This document shows, in pieces, positions 42,043 to 48,663 of a DNA stretch of 48,663 nt. Every line of letters begins with the position of its first letter. The first letter of the stretch is position 1. Position numbers and translations under genes: made by a program. Source of the DNA: Acidobacteriaceae bacterium (GTDB taxonomy: Bacteria > Acidobacteriota > Terriglobia > Bryobacterales > Bryobacteraceae); NCBI GenBank assembly GCA_019244055.1, contig JAFATG010000194.1:1-48663 (forward strand), read 5' to 3'. Under the pieces are notes generated by a model. It made no database searches. It was given only the letters and a program-made list of their open reading frames with translations, and had not been told where the DNA came from.

Positions 42043-43569
42043 TTAACCGGTCTGCAAAGCGGTCCAATCCATCGCGAGATTTACGAAAGACCGCACCGTA
42101 ACGCCGGTGGGTCCCTTCGACATCCACGCCTTCCCATCGTCTAGCCAGGCGGTACCCGCAATATCAAGATGTATCCACGGAGTGGGATCGGCAAACTCCC
42201 GCAAGAACCACGCGGCCGTGATTGAGCCGCCGTACCGGCCGCCGATATTCGGAAGATCCGCAAATGCCGACTTCAAATACTCCTTGTACTCTTCGTCCAT
42301 AGGAAGCGGCCAGGTCTTCTCTCCGGCCGCTTTGGCGATTTTCAGAAAGCGCTGCAGGAACTCTTCACTATTTGTAAACGCACCGACATTGTAATGGCCA
42401 AGCGCGATCGCGATAGCCCCGGTTAGTGTTGCGGCATCCACAATGTGCGTGGCTCCGTTCCGATTCGCGTATGTAAGGGCGTCCGCCAAGATGAGTCGTC
42501 CTTCCGCGTCGGTATTGAGCACCTCGACAGTTTTGCCAGACAGCGTGGTCACGATATCGCCGGGCCGTTGAGCATTCCCGTTCACCATGTTTTCAACGGT
42601 GGGTACGTACCCCGTTACGGAGATCGAGGGCTTCAGTTGAGCGATGGCCCGCATGGCGCCGATTACCGCGGCCGCTCCCGCCATGTCGTACTTCATTTTC
42701 TCCATGCCCTCGGAAGGCTTGATCGAGATTCCGCCTGTATCGAAGGTCACGCCTTTTCCAACTAGCGCCAGATGATCCTTGCCTCCAGTTTCGGACGGAC
42801 GGTACTTGATTGAAATCAGGAACGGGGGATTGCTGCTGCCCTGCGCCACGCCAAGCAGGGCGCCCATGCCGAGCTTCGCCATTGCTTCCTGGTCCAGAAC
42901 CTCGCACTCGAGTCCGAGATCGCCCGCCATTTTCTTAGCGGCTTCGGCCAGGCCCGCGGGAGTAAGCTTGTTGGCGGGTTCGTTCACCAGATCGCGCGTC
43001 AGATTCTGTGCTTCACCGATGATCCGGCCTCGCTCTGCCCCGGCTTTAAGCGCTTCGTCAGGGATGCCGGGAACCATAACCGTGAATGCGTCAACCTGCT
43101 TCTCCTTCGCCTTCGGATCGCTCTTGTACGTATCCGGCTCCCATCCGCCAAGCACTGCACCCTCGACTGCCGCGCTGACGTACTCGTCGCCATTCGGCGT
43201 ATCGATTAACAGTGCGATGGAACGAAAGCCTTTAGGCTTTAGGAAGCGAACCAGCGCGCCGCCAATTCTACGCGCCTCAACCGATGAAAATTTCTCGCGT
43301 TTGCCGCCACCGATGGCAACCAACCGCTTGGCCGAAATGCCCTCCGGACGATGGAGCACGGCAGTCTCGTAGAGTTTGCCGGTAAACTCGCCGGTCTGGC
43401 GAAGATCCGCCAGCCACCCCGATTGCGCCACAAGTTCGGGATCCGAAGAGGCCGCGGAGCTGACAGCCGGAGCTTCGGCTGTGGGCTTTTCCTCGGATTC
43501 GAAACAGACAATGGCCAGCGCGTCAGCGCTATATTTCTCAGCCGGTGAAGATTCTACGTTGATTTGCAT
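42043..43569 (-). CDS. pepA: Leucyl aminopeptidase (M17, cytosol aminopeptidase)
   Basis: A 508-residue two-zinc aminopeptidase that trims N-terminal residues from peptides in the cytoplasm. The C-terminal catalytic half has the lysine and metal ligand block KGVTFDTGGISIKPSEGMEK and the family signature NTDAEGRLILADAL. MKYDMAGAAAVIGAMRAI lies between them. The N-terminal domain (about 1-165) is the usual less-conserved one; it also binds DNA in E. coli PepA. ATG 43569 is the start. It lies 29 bases after the smpB stop, in the same direction, so the genes may share a transcript. Confidence 0.95.
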   Translation of the reverse strand: MQINVESSPAEKYSADALAIVCFESEEKPTAEAPAVSSAASSDPELVAQSGWLADLRQTGEFTGKLYETAVLHRPEGISAKRLVAIGGGKREKFSSVEARRIGGALVRFLKPKGFRSIALLIDTPNGDEYVSAAVEGAVLGGWEPDTYKSDPKAKEKQVDAFTVMVPGIPDEALKAGAERGRIIGEAQNLTRDLVNEPANKLTPAGLAEAAKKMAGDLGLECEVLDQEAMAKLGMGALLGVAQGSSNPPFLISIKYRPSETGGKDHLALVGKGVTFDTGGISIKPSEGMEKMKYDMAGAAAVIGAMRAIAQLKPSISVTGYVPTVENMVNGNAQRPGDIVTTLSGKTVEVLNTDAEGRLILADALTYANRNGATHIVDAATLTGAIAIALGHYNVGAFTNSEEFLQRFLKIAKAAGEKTWPLPMDEEYKEYLKSAFADLPNIGGRYGGSITAAWFLREFADPTPWIHLDIAGTAWLDDGKAWMSKGPTGVTVRSFVNLAMDWTALQTG

Positions 43570-43598
43570 GAACTCTGTATGGACGGGCGGCGAGAGCC

Positions 43599-44069
43599 TT
43601 ACTGTTTCGCCCGGCGGCCCAGCGCGGCCTTCGCTTCAGCCTGCATCTCCTTCGCTTTTATGGCTTCGCGCTTATCGTGGAACTTCTTACCTTTTGCCAC
43701 GGCGATCTCGATCTTAATCCGCCCGCCTTTGAGGTACAACCGGGTAGGAACCACCGTAAGACCTCGTTCGCGGGTTTCGACTTGCAGCTTGTCAATTTCG
43801 GAGCGGTGCAGCAAAAGCTTGCGTTTGCGCACGGGCGGATGATTCATCAGATTGCCATGGGAGTATTCGCTGATGTGAGCATTCAAGAGCCACGCTTCGC
43901 CTTCGCTGACCTCGGCATAACTCTCTTTAAGCTGGATCTTGCCGGTCTTGGCTGCCTTAACTTCAGTCCCGGTGAGGACCAGTCCGGCCTCGTACCGGTC
44001 GAGTAGGTGATAATTGTGACTGGCAGAGCGATTATCGCTCAAAATTTTGGTTTCGCTTTGCTTAGCCAA
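43599..44069 (-). CDS. smpB: SsrA-binding protein SmpB
   Basis: Binds tmRNA and delivers it to stalled ribosomes in trans-translation. The conserved core starts at [20 protein letters not shown] and includes [20 protein letters not shown]. The C-terminal part has [20 protein letters not shown] and a basic tail ([11 protein letters not shown]). I place the start at TTG 44069 because a GGAG ribosome-binding site lies 5 bases before it and the family N-terminus fits; this gives 156 residues. The frame stays open for 72 further codons upstream, up to an ATG at 44285, which would add a non-conserved leader. The tmRNA gene itself was not found nearby. Confidence 0.93.
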   Translation of the reverse strand: MAKQSETKILSDNRSASHNYHLLDRYEAGLVLTGTEVKAAKTGKIQLKESYAEVSEGEAWLLNAHISEYSHGNLMNHPPVRKRKLLLHRSEIDKLQVETRERGLTVVPTRLYLKGGRIKIEIAVAKGKKFHDKREAIKAKEMQAEAKAALGRRAKQ

Positions 44070-44279
44070 GGATTCTCCACTCCCAGTTTCGCCTAAGTAC
44101 GAATGGAGCTTGCACGCAGGCTGAAGCTGACACGTCTTCCATTCGATCAGGAGAGGAACATACCTCGGGCAGGACAGTTTGTGTGTGGGCTGGGCGCTCT
44201 TCGCGCCGACCGCGAATGCCGAAAGGGCGGTGAAAGCGAAGGCGCTGGTAGGGGTTCGAATCGATATAGCTGAGCTTGG

Positions 44280-46469
44280 GTGCACCTTAAAGTGAACGTT
44301 TTGAAAAAGTTAGGGTTTTATGCCGGACTCGCCTGCGCGCTGTCCCTGGTGACGCCGGCGCTTCAGGCACATACCAAAAAGGGCGACAAGCTTCTCAAAG
44401 AAGGGGAGAAGGCAGAGCAAAACAGGGATTATGACACTGCGCTAAGCGATTTCAGCCAGGCGCTCGATACCGATCCGAAGGAACCCGCGTACCTGATCGC
44501 CGTAAATCGTGTCCGGACGAAGGCGGCGATCGCAGATGTGGAAAAGGGCAAGACACTCCAGCAACAACAGAAGCTCAATGAGGCACTCGTTCAATTCCAG
44601 AAAGCGCTGCTGGCTGATCCGTCGTACGAAGCTGCCTTGCAAGAGATTCGTATCACCGAAGGCATGATCCAGGCAAAGGCGAAAGCCCCGCCGGGAACGG
44701 TTATTTTGACTCCGGCCCAGCAAGCGCGCCAGGCTCTCGAAAAGCGCATCAACTCGCTCGAAGGGCCTCCTACCCTGCGACCCATCAACGACCGCATCAG
44801 CAGTTTGAAGTTGAACAACCAGCCGCCGCGGGTAGTGTACGAAAGCGTCTGTAAACTGGCCGGGATCAACGCGCTGTTCGACCCGGCGGGGGTCGAGGGG
44901 CCGAGCGGCGCCCGCAACGTCAATCTTGATCTTACGAACGTCACCTTAGAGGAAGCCCTGAATTATGTCGCGTTAGTGACGCACACATTTTGGCAGCCAA
45001 TCAGCCACAATGCGATCTTTGTTACCCAAGATCTCGATCAAAAGCGCCGGGAATATCAGAACGAAGTCGTCAAGGTGTTTTACATACAAAACGCCAGCAC
45101 TCCAAACGAATTTACAGAAATCTTTAATGGCGTGCGCATCGGAGCGAAACTGCAGCAGGGAATCTTCTCGGTGGCCAGTCAAAACGCGATTATTGTTCGC
45201 GGCTCGCCGGATACGGTCTCCCTGGTTGAGAAAGTGATTCACGATCTCGACCGGCCGAAGTCTGAAATTCTGGTGGATGTGGCGGTCATGGAGGTTTCGA
45301 AGTCCAAAATCACGACCCTTGGTGCTGCCATAGCCGGCCAAACCGGCGGCCTGAACGTTCCAGTCTACTTCACTCCTCGCCATCCTGTTGTCATCGGCGG
45401 TGGCGGTAATAACGGCGGCAACACGGGAGGCAATACAGGCGGCAATACGGGGACCAATACCGGTACGGGTACAACAGATACTGGGACGAATGGCGGAACG
45501 ACTGGTGGCACCACGGGAGGGACAACAGGAGGCACTGGCACTCCCGCCACTCAATTCATTACTCTCGCCCAGCTTGGACATCTTTCAAGCGCGGACTGGT
45601 CCACCACACTCCCCGGCGCCTTGGTTCAAGCCTTGTTGACCGATTCCTCCACGAGGCTGCTCCAAAGGCCGCAGGTCCGAGCGACTGACGGCGGTAAGGC
45701 ATCTCTGAAGGTTGGAAGCAAGATTCCCTATGTTTCGGGCTCGCTGAATTCCGCCGTAGCAACGCCCGGATCCATTCCGTACGCGACAACGCAGTTCCAG
45801 CAGGTAGACGTCGGAGTGCAAATTGACCTGAGCCCGCACGTGAATGGCCCAAACGACATCAGCATGCACGTCAAAGTGGAAATTTCGAACGTTACGCAAA
45901 CGGTGACCATTGCGGGCGTTCAGCAGCCGATCATTGGGCAGAAAGTCGACGAAGCCGACATTCGCATGAAGGATGGGGAAGTGAGTCTGCTGGGCGGCCT
46001 TACAACGAACAGCGACAGCCTTAGCATCGCCGGAATCCCGGGTGTGGCCAACATACCTTTGCTCGGTTATCTGTTTGGAACCCGCAACCGGGATCGCGAG
46101 ACGGACGATATTATTGTTGCGCTCACACCGCATATCGTGAGGGCAGGGGATGCAGAAGAGGCTTCGAGGGGCGTCTATTCGGGAACGGAGCAGGTTGTGA
46201 AGGTCGAGCGTGGTGATGGAACCACTCCTGCGTATTCCGGCAGCGCTGCAGGTGGTCCAGTCGGCAATCCGGTTCCAGGTGCGCAGCAGGGTACGCCTGC
46301 CGAGGGAGCCAATGAAGAGGACACTCCGGAGATCGTGCCCAATTCCGAGGTTCCCCAGGATTATCCGCAGATGCAGCCGGGTCCCGGCACCGCACAGCCG
46401 GCTCAACCGCCCCTGCTGAGGCCGCGGCCGCCCATTCCTTCGCCGCAACCGCCGCCATCGAATCCCTAG
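44280..46469 (+). CDS. TPR-secretin of a type II secretion / type IV pilus-like system
   Basis: A 729-residue outer-membrane secretin. The signal peptide lies in the first 30 residues ([20 protein letters not shown]). TPR-like repeats (about 35-125) precede an N0/STN-like domain (about 185-255, [20 protein letters not shown]). An N1-type domain follows (to about 325, ending [20 protein letters not shown]). A Gly/Thr/Asn-rich insert (about 378-420) interrupts the part before the secretin core. The core has [20 protein letters not shown] and [20 protein letters not shown], ending [20 protein letters not shown] Pro-rich tail of about 90 residues closes it. GTG 44280 is the frame start; GTG 44292 is also possible. 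Two pseudopilin genes follow in the same direction. Confidence 0.92.
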   Translation: MHLKVNVLKKLGFYAGLACALSLVTPALQAHTKKGDKLLKEGEKAEQNRDYDTALSDFSQALDTDPKEPAYLIAVNRVRTKAAIADVEKGKTLQQQQKLNEALVQFQKALLADPSYEAALQEIRITEGMIQAKAKAPPGTVILTPAQQARQALEKRINSLEGPPTLRPINDRISSLKLNNQPPRVVYESVCKLAGINALFDPAGVEGPSGARNVNLDLTNVTLEEALNYVALVTHTFWQPISHNAIFVTQDLDQKRREYQNEVVKVFYIQNASTPNEFTEIFNGVRIGAKLQQGIFSVASQNAIIVRGSPDTVSLVEKVIHDLDRPKSEILVDVAVMEVSKSKITTLGAAIAGQTGGLNVPVYFTPRHPVVIGGGGNNGGNTGGNTGGNTGTNTGTGTTDTGTNGGTTGGTTGGTTGGTGTPATQFITLAQLGHLSSADWSTTLPGALVQALLTDSSTRLLQRPQVRATDGGKASLKVGSKIPYVSGSLNSAVATPGSIPYATTQFQQVDVGVQIDLSPHVNGPNDISMHVKVEISNVTQTVTIAGVQQPIIGQKVDEADIRMKDGEVSLLGGLTTNSDSLSIAGIPGVANIPLLGYLFGTRNRDRETDDIIVALTPHIVRAGDAEEASRGVYSGTEQVVKVERGDGTTPAYSGSAAGGPVGNPVPGAQQGTPAEGANEEDTPEIVPNSEVPQDYPQMQPGPGTAQPAQPPLLRPRPPIPSPQPPPSNP
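45414..45539 (+). repeat. Imperfect 12-bp tandem repeats coding Gly-Thr/Asn linker
   Basis: Within the secretin gene, 12-base units code GGNT-GGNT-GGNT, then GTNT and GTGT-like units, then GGTT-GGTT-GGTT. Synonymous bases differ between units, so the array is not freshly expanded. It codes a flexible loop located before the secretin core. Confidence 0.8.
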
Positions 46470-46486
46470 AATGGAATTTGTAATGC

Positions 46487-46999
46487 ATGTTGCGGTGTTC
46501 TGAATCACCCCGCCTCGCGCGACGGCGCTCGGGGCAGAGCGGGTTCACTCTGGTGGAACTGATCGTCGCGTTCAGCATCCTGCTGATTCTGACTACGATG
46601 GCGGTTCCAATGGCACGCTATCAAGTGCGACGCGAGCGAGAAAAGGAACTTCGGCAAGATCTGGACGAAATGCGGCACGGCATCGACAGATATAAAGATA
46701 TGTGCGACGCGGGCAAGATTCAGTCCAGCGGCCCGGAGGCCTATTGTTATCCACCGACTTTGGAAGTGCTGGTCGATGGTGTGAAGCTGGCAAACACGAT
46801 CAGCGGCAATGGGCAAACGGGCAAGATGCGCTTCCTACGCCGCATTCGGAAAGACCCGATGACAGGCGACATGGATTGGGGCAAGCGCAGCATGCAGGAT
46901 GAGCCGACCTCCAATTCATGGGGCGGCCAGAATGTGTTCGACGTCTTCACGAAGACAATGGACAAAGCAAGCGACGGGACCCCGTATTCGGAGTGGTAA
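46487..46999 (+). CDS. Type II secretion pseudopilin (prepilin-type)
   Basis: A 170-residue prepilin. The basic leader (MLRCSESPRLARRRSGQSG) ends in a prepilin peptidase site, G followed by FTLVELIVAFSILLILTTMA, with Glu at position +5 of the mature protein. The mature part has the long N-terminal helix, a globular domain with two cysteines (DMCDAGKIQSSGPEAYCYPP) and RIRKDPMTGDMDWGKRSM, the family's calcium-loop-like region. It starts 18 bases after the secretin stop and overlaps the next pseudopilin start. The protein is inserted in the inner membrane and assembled into a pseudopilus. Confidence 0.88.
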   Translation: MLRCSESPRLARRRSGQSGFTLVELIVAFSILLILTTMAVPMARYQVRREREKELRQDLDEMRHGIDRYKDMCDAGKIQSSGPEAYCYPPTLEVLVDGVKLANTISGNGQTGKMRFLRRIRKDPMTGDMDWGKRSMQDEPTSNSWGGQNVFDVFTKTMDKASDGTPYSEW

Positions 47000-47427
47000 T
47001 GCAGGGTAGTTCGATACGCCGGGCAGGGAACGTATTCAAGAGGGCTCAGCGCGGCTTCACGCTGATAGAACTCATGGTCGTGATGGCCATAATCTCCATC
47101 CTCGTGTCGATCGCGGTCCCAATCTACCAGAAATCGATCACGCGCGCCAGAGAGAGTGTTCTTCGAAATAACCTGTTTACGATCCGGGCCATGATCGACG
47201 AGTACACCATCGACAAACAAAAGGCTCCCGAAACCTTGGAAGATTTGGTGTCGGAAGGCTATCTGCGGCAAGTGCCGTTGGATCCGATGACAAACTCGGC
47301 CGAGACCTGGCGGATCACCATGGAGGACACCCCCATTGGTGGCAGTAACAGCACGCCAGGGATTTTCGACGTACACAGCGGCTCGGATGGCAAGGCTCTG
47401 GACGGAAGCTCGTACGCCGATTGGTAG
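46999..47427 (+). CDS. Type II secretion pseudopilin, GspG-like
   Basis: A 142-residue prepilin. ATG 46999 overlaps the TAA of the previous gene (TAATG). The leader ends at RAQRG and the mature N-terminus is FTLIELMVVMAIISILVSIA with Glu5. The C-terminal domain follows the GspG plan: a helix with RESVLRNNLFTIRAMIDEYT, then LVSEGYLRQVPLDPMTNSAE, and a C-terminal SGSDGKALDGSSYADW. This would be the major pseudopilin or a paralogue of its neighbour. The two proteins resemble each other in the second half and may derive from duplication. The ATPase and platform proteins are not in the window. Confidence 0.9.
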   Translation: MQGSSIRRAGNVFKRAQRGFTLIELMVVMAIISILVSIAVPIYQKSITRARESVLRNNLFTIRAMIDEYTIDKQKAPETLEDLVSEGYLRQVPLDPMTNSAETWRITMEDTPIGGSNSTPGIFDVHSGSDGKALDGSSYADW

Positions 47428-47476
47428 CCTGCTGCTTGTTACACTGAAGTGCGGCGAAACCTCTCGCCCGCCTTGT

Positions 47477-47550
47477 TCCCCGATCGTCTAACGGTAGGAC
47501 AGCGGCCTTTGGAGCCGTTAATCGTGGTTCGAATCCATGTCGGGGAGCCA
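47477..47550 (+). tRNA. tRNA-Gln (anticodon TTG)
   Basis: A 74-base cloverleaf with encoded CCA. The acceptor arms TCCCCGA and TCGGGGA pair fully, the discriminator is G. The anticodon stem GCGGC/GCCGT encloses the loop CTTTGGA with anticodon TTG, and the T-arm loop is TTCGAAT. It lies 49 bases after the pseudopilin gene and directly precedes a palindrome and a decayed integrase. Confidence 0.95.
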
Positions 47551-47589
47551 GTCCATTCAGATTCAGGGGTTAACAAACAGGATTTGACG

Positions 47590-47613
47590 CAGTGTACGAG
47601 TACTCGTACACTG
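47590..47613. repeat. Perfect 24-bp palindrome beside tRNA-Gln
   Basis: The left half CAGTGTACGAGT is followed directly by its reverse complement, with no spacer. The 8-mer TGTACGAG within it recurs once more at 47646-47653. The palindrome lies 39 bases after the tRNA CCA end and 4 bases before the integrase remnant start. It may be an operator or recombination-directionality site of the lost element. Confidence 0.75.
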
Positions 47614-47617
47614 GAGC

Positions 47618-48136
47618 GTGGCTCAGGCCGTCACGAGCCTCGTTTTGTACGAGCGCTACCTCCGCACCTGCGCCGTTCACAAGACCCGAATTCCCCGCCA
47701 GAAACGCCGATTCCGGATGCAATGCGCGTGTCCGATTTGGATCTATGGACGCACGCCAAACGGCGACATTGTTCCCCGTCAGAGCACGCAATCGTCCGAT
47801 CTGAAGAGAGCGGAGGCGTTGCGCGCTTCGTTGATGGCGCGAGTCCACAGTGACGAAATCACTGGACCGCCACTTCCGAGTGTATCGAGAACTACCTGGC
47901 CGACCGCGAGGAAGATCTCGATCCGCGAACGCTTGGCAGCACCGCCTCGCACTCGAACGGCTCCAGCGCTTTCTCACAGCCAAAGCGTCACGCACATACG
48001 AGGCGTGACTGTGGATCATCTGGAAACTTTCAAGACCTCGGGCTTGCCCAAAGGAGTACTAACAACCACCAAGTCGACGACCTTCGCAAAAAATTCGATG
48101 TTTTCTCCGGGCTGCCTTTCGCCGGGGATGGATTAG
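47618..48136 (+). pseudogene. Decayed tyrosine recombinase (integrase) remnant
   Basis: N-terminal and core-binding parts of an acidobacterial-type phage/element integrase, broken by frameshifts. The first frame reads LYERYLRTC, then CACPIWIYGRTPNGDIVPRQ and LKRAEALRASLMARVHSDEI. A second frame continues CIENYLADREEDLDPRTLG, a third WQHRLALERLQRFLTAKASR. The first frame then resumes with RGVTVDHLETFKTSGLPKGV and TTTKSTTFAK. The catalytic domain with the Arg-His-Arg-Tyr residues is absent, as the trace ends near 48130. It sits just after tRNA-Gln, the usual place for such integrases. The protein match is recalled, not searched. Confidence 0.78.
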
Positions 48137-48663
48137 TGAGGCTCTTGTCGGTACAGGCTGCGCGCCCAGGCCACATCAGCCTGGTCCAGCACCGGATCTT
48201 TGGAAATATCCAAAATCATTAGGTTAAAGGGCGAGTATCGGTGCTGGAACGCTGTGGCATCTTTCGACACGCGGGAGACTGCCCCGCCATAGCTCTCGAT
48301 CGCGATCTGATTAAGGATCGACGGCGTGTTTTGCATTGCATCGATGAGCATGCCTATCACCTCGTCCGTTAGTGCGTTCAAAAATGCGGACTTCCAGTAG
48401 TTGCGCAGTCCGTTGGGATAGGACACATCCAATTGTTGCCGCAAGGTGCAGTAGGGAACGCGAGCGATGGTGTCCACAAGAATGGAGCCCAGCTCGCGGA
48501 TAGGACGAATTGCGCGCTGTCCCGCCTCTTCCGATCCGAAGTGACTAATGACAACCGCAACGACCTTGCCGCCGGCCGGACCCGGCAGAATACCCGCAAA
48601 GAATGTGCACTCATCGGATGCTTCGGTCGCGACATCGCGGAAGCGCTCAAAGCACAGTGGCAG
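48133..48663 (-). CDS. FAD-linked oxidase, C-terminal part (5' end outside window, tail shortened)
   Basis: A frame open from the right window edge to a stop at 48133 (176 residues visible). It starts LPLCFERFRDVATEASDECT and continues through NYWKSAFLNALTDEVIGMLI, then YGGAVSRVSKDATAFQHRYS and SPFNLMILDISKDPVL. This is the substrate domain and the start of the berberine-bridge-like (BBE) C-terminus of PCMH-type FAD oxidoreductases. Intact homologues continue for about 60 residues with a 'YGxNYxRLxxLKxxYDPxNLF' end; here the protein stops at SLYRQEPH. The stop coincides with the end of the integrase remnant (overlap of 4 bases). The gene may therefore be truncated by the integration event. 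Confidence 0.75.
   Translation of the reverse strand: MPLCFERFRDVATEASDECTFFAGILPGPAGGKVVAVVISHFGSEEAGQRAIRPIRELGSILVDTIARVPYCTLRQQLDVSYPNGLRNYWKSAFLNALTDEVIGMLIDAMQNTPSILNQIAIESYGGAVSRVSKDATAFQHRYSPFNLMILDISKDPVLDQADVAWARSLYRQEPH

Noticed and set aside
44070-44279. Possible tmRNA gene between smpB and the secretin, suggested by GGTTCGAATC near 44255
   Set aside because: The bases around the TTCGAAT do not pair into a T-stem, no acceptor stem or CCA was found, and no ALAA-type tag frame is visible.
1-48663. CRISPR array
   Set aside because: No regularly spaced direct repeats were seen; the only tandem repeat is the coding 12-bp array in the secretin gene.

Overview
The window reads as a chromosomal segment of an Acidobacteriota bacterium, most likely a Bryobacterales/Solibacter relative. 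This is inferred from gene content, not from a database search. The pointers are a large MacB-like permease of the acidobacterial duplicated orphan permease type, a B12-dependent ribonucleotide reductase, a fused AroD-AroE enzyme, a DUF2934 protein, a protein of the 'STGAKTESGKAKSSLNAVKTG' family and a DsbD-like N-terminal domain protein. Gene density is high, strands alternate often, and several neighbours overlap by 4 to 62 bases. GTG and TTG starts are common.

Layout. 1-4.5 kb: the 5' part of treY (trehalose synthesis) on the minus strand, divergent from an altronate dehydratase, then a TauE/SafE exporter. 4.5-9.7 kb: a secreted dipeptidyl-peptidase-IV-type S9 peptidase with a secreted unknown protein, an RsbW-like ATP-binding protein with a small coupled ORF, and two small exported proteins. 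9.7-10.6 kb: a Phd/VapC-type toxin-antitoxin pair. 10.6-17.5 kb: housekeeping genes (ribonuclease J, glutamine amidotransferase, metallophosphoesterase, SDR oxidoreductase, fused AroDE, DUF2934 protein, thioredoxin TrxC).

17.5-19.7 kb is the least ordered stretch. It holds about 450 bases with no convincing gene, a hairpin that overlaps the ribosome-binding site of a small ORF, the frameshifted C-terminal remnant of a type ISP restriction-modification enzyme, and a lineage-typical unknown gene. 19.7-28.1 kb: an M48 protease fused to a long repeat-rich domain, nrdJ preceded by a correctly spaced pair of NrdR-like boxes, and the ADOP permease. 28.3-32.2 kb: envelope genes on the plus strand (BON protein, parvulin isomerase, HExxH protein, TlpA lipoprotein, DsbD-N-like protein, GT9 glycosyltransferase) arranged head to tail.

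32.2-38.1 kb: the full glycine cleavage operon gcvT-gcvH-gcvPA-gcvPB on the minus strand, with an orphan NtrC-type regulator upstream. 38.1-44.1 kb: a 48-residue membrane protein with an ACG where ATG is expected, cutC, a sodium:solute symporter, glgC, pepA and smpB. 44.3-47.4 kb: a TPR-secretin and two type II pseudopilins.

The right end is a scar of an integrative element: tRNA-Gln(TTG), a perfect 24-bp palindrome, a frameshifted tyrosine integrase, and an FAD-linked oxidase whose C-terminus stops early at the integrase remnant. I did not find a clearly new multi-gene system. The best leads are the tRNA-Gln integration scar, the paired NrdR-like boxes, the type ISP remnant, the ACG-start micro-membrane protein and the stand-alone DsbD-N/TlpA pair.
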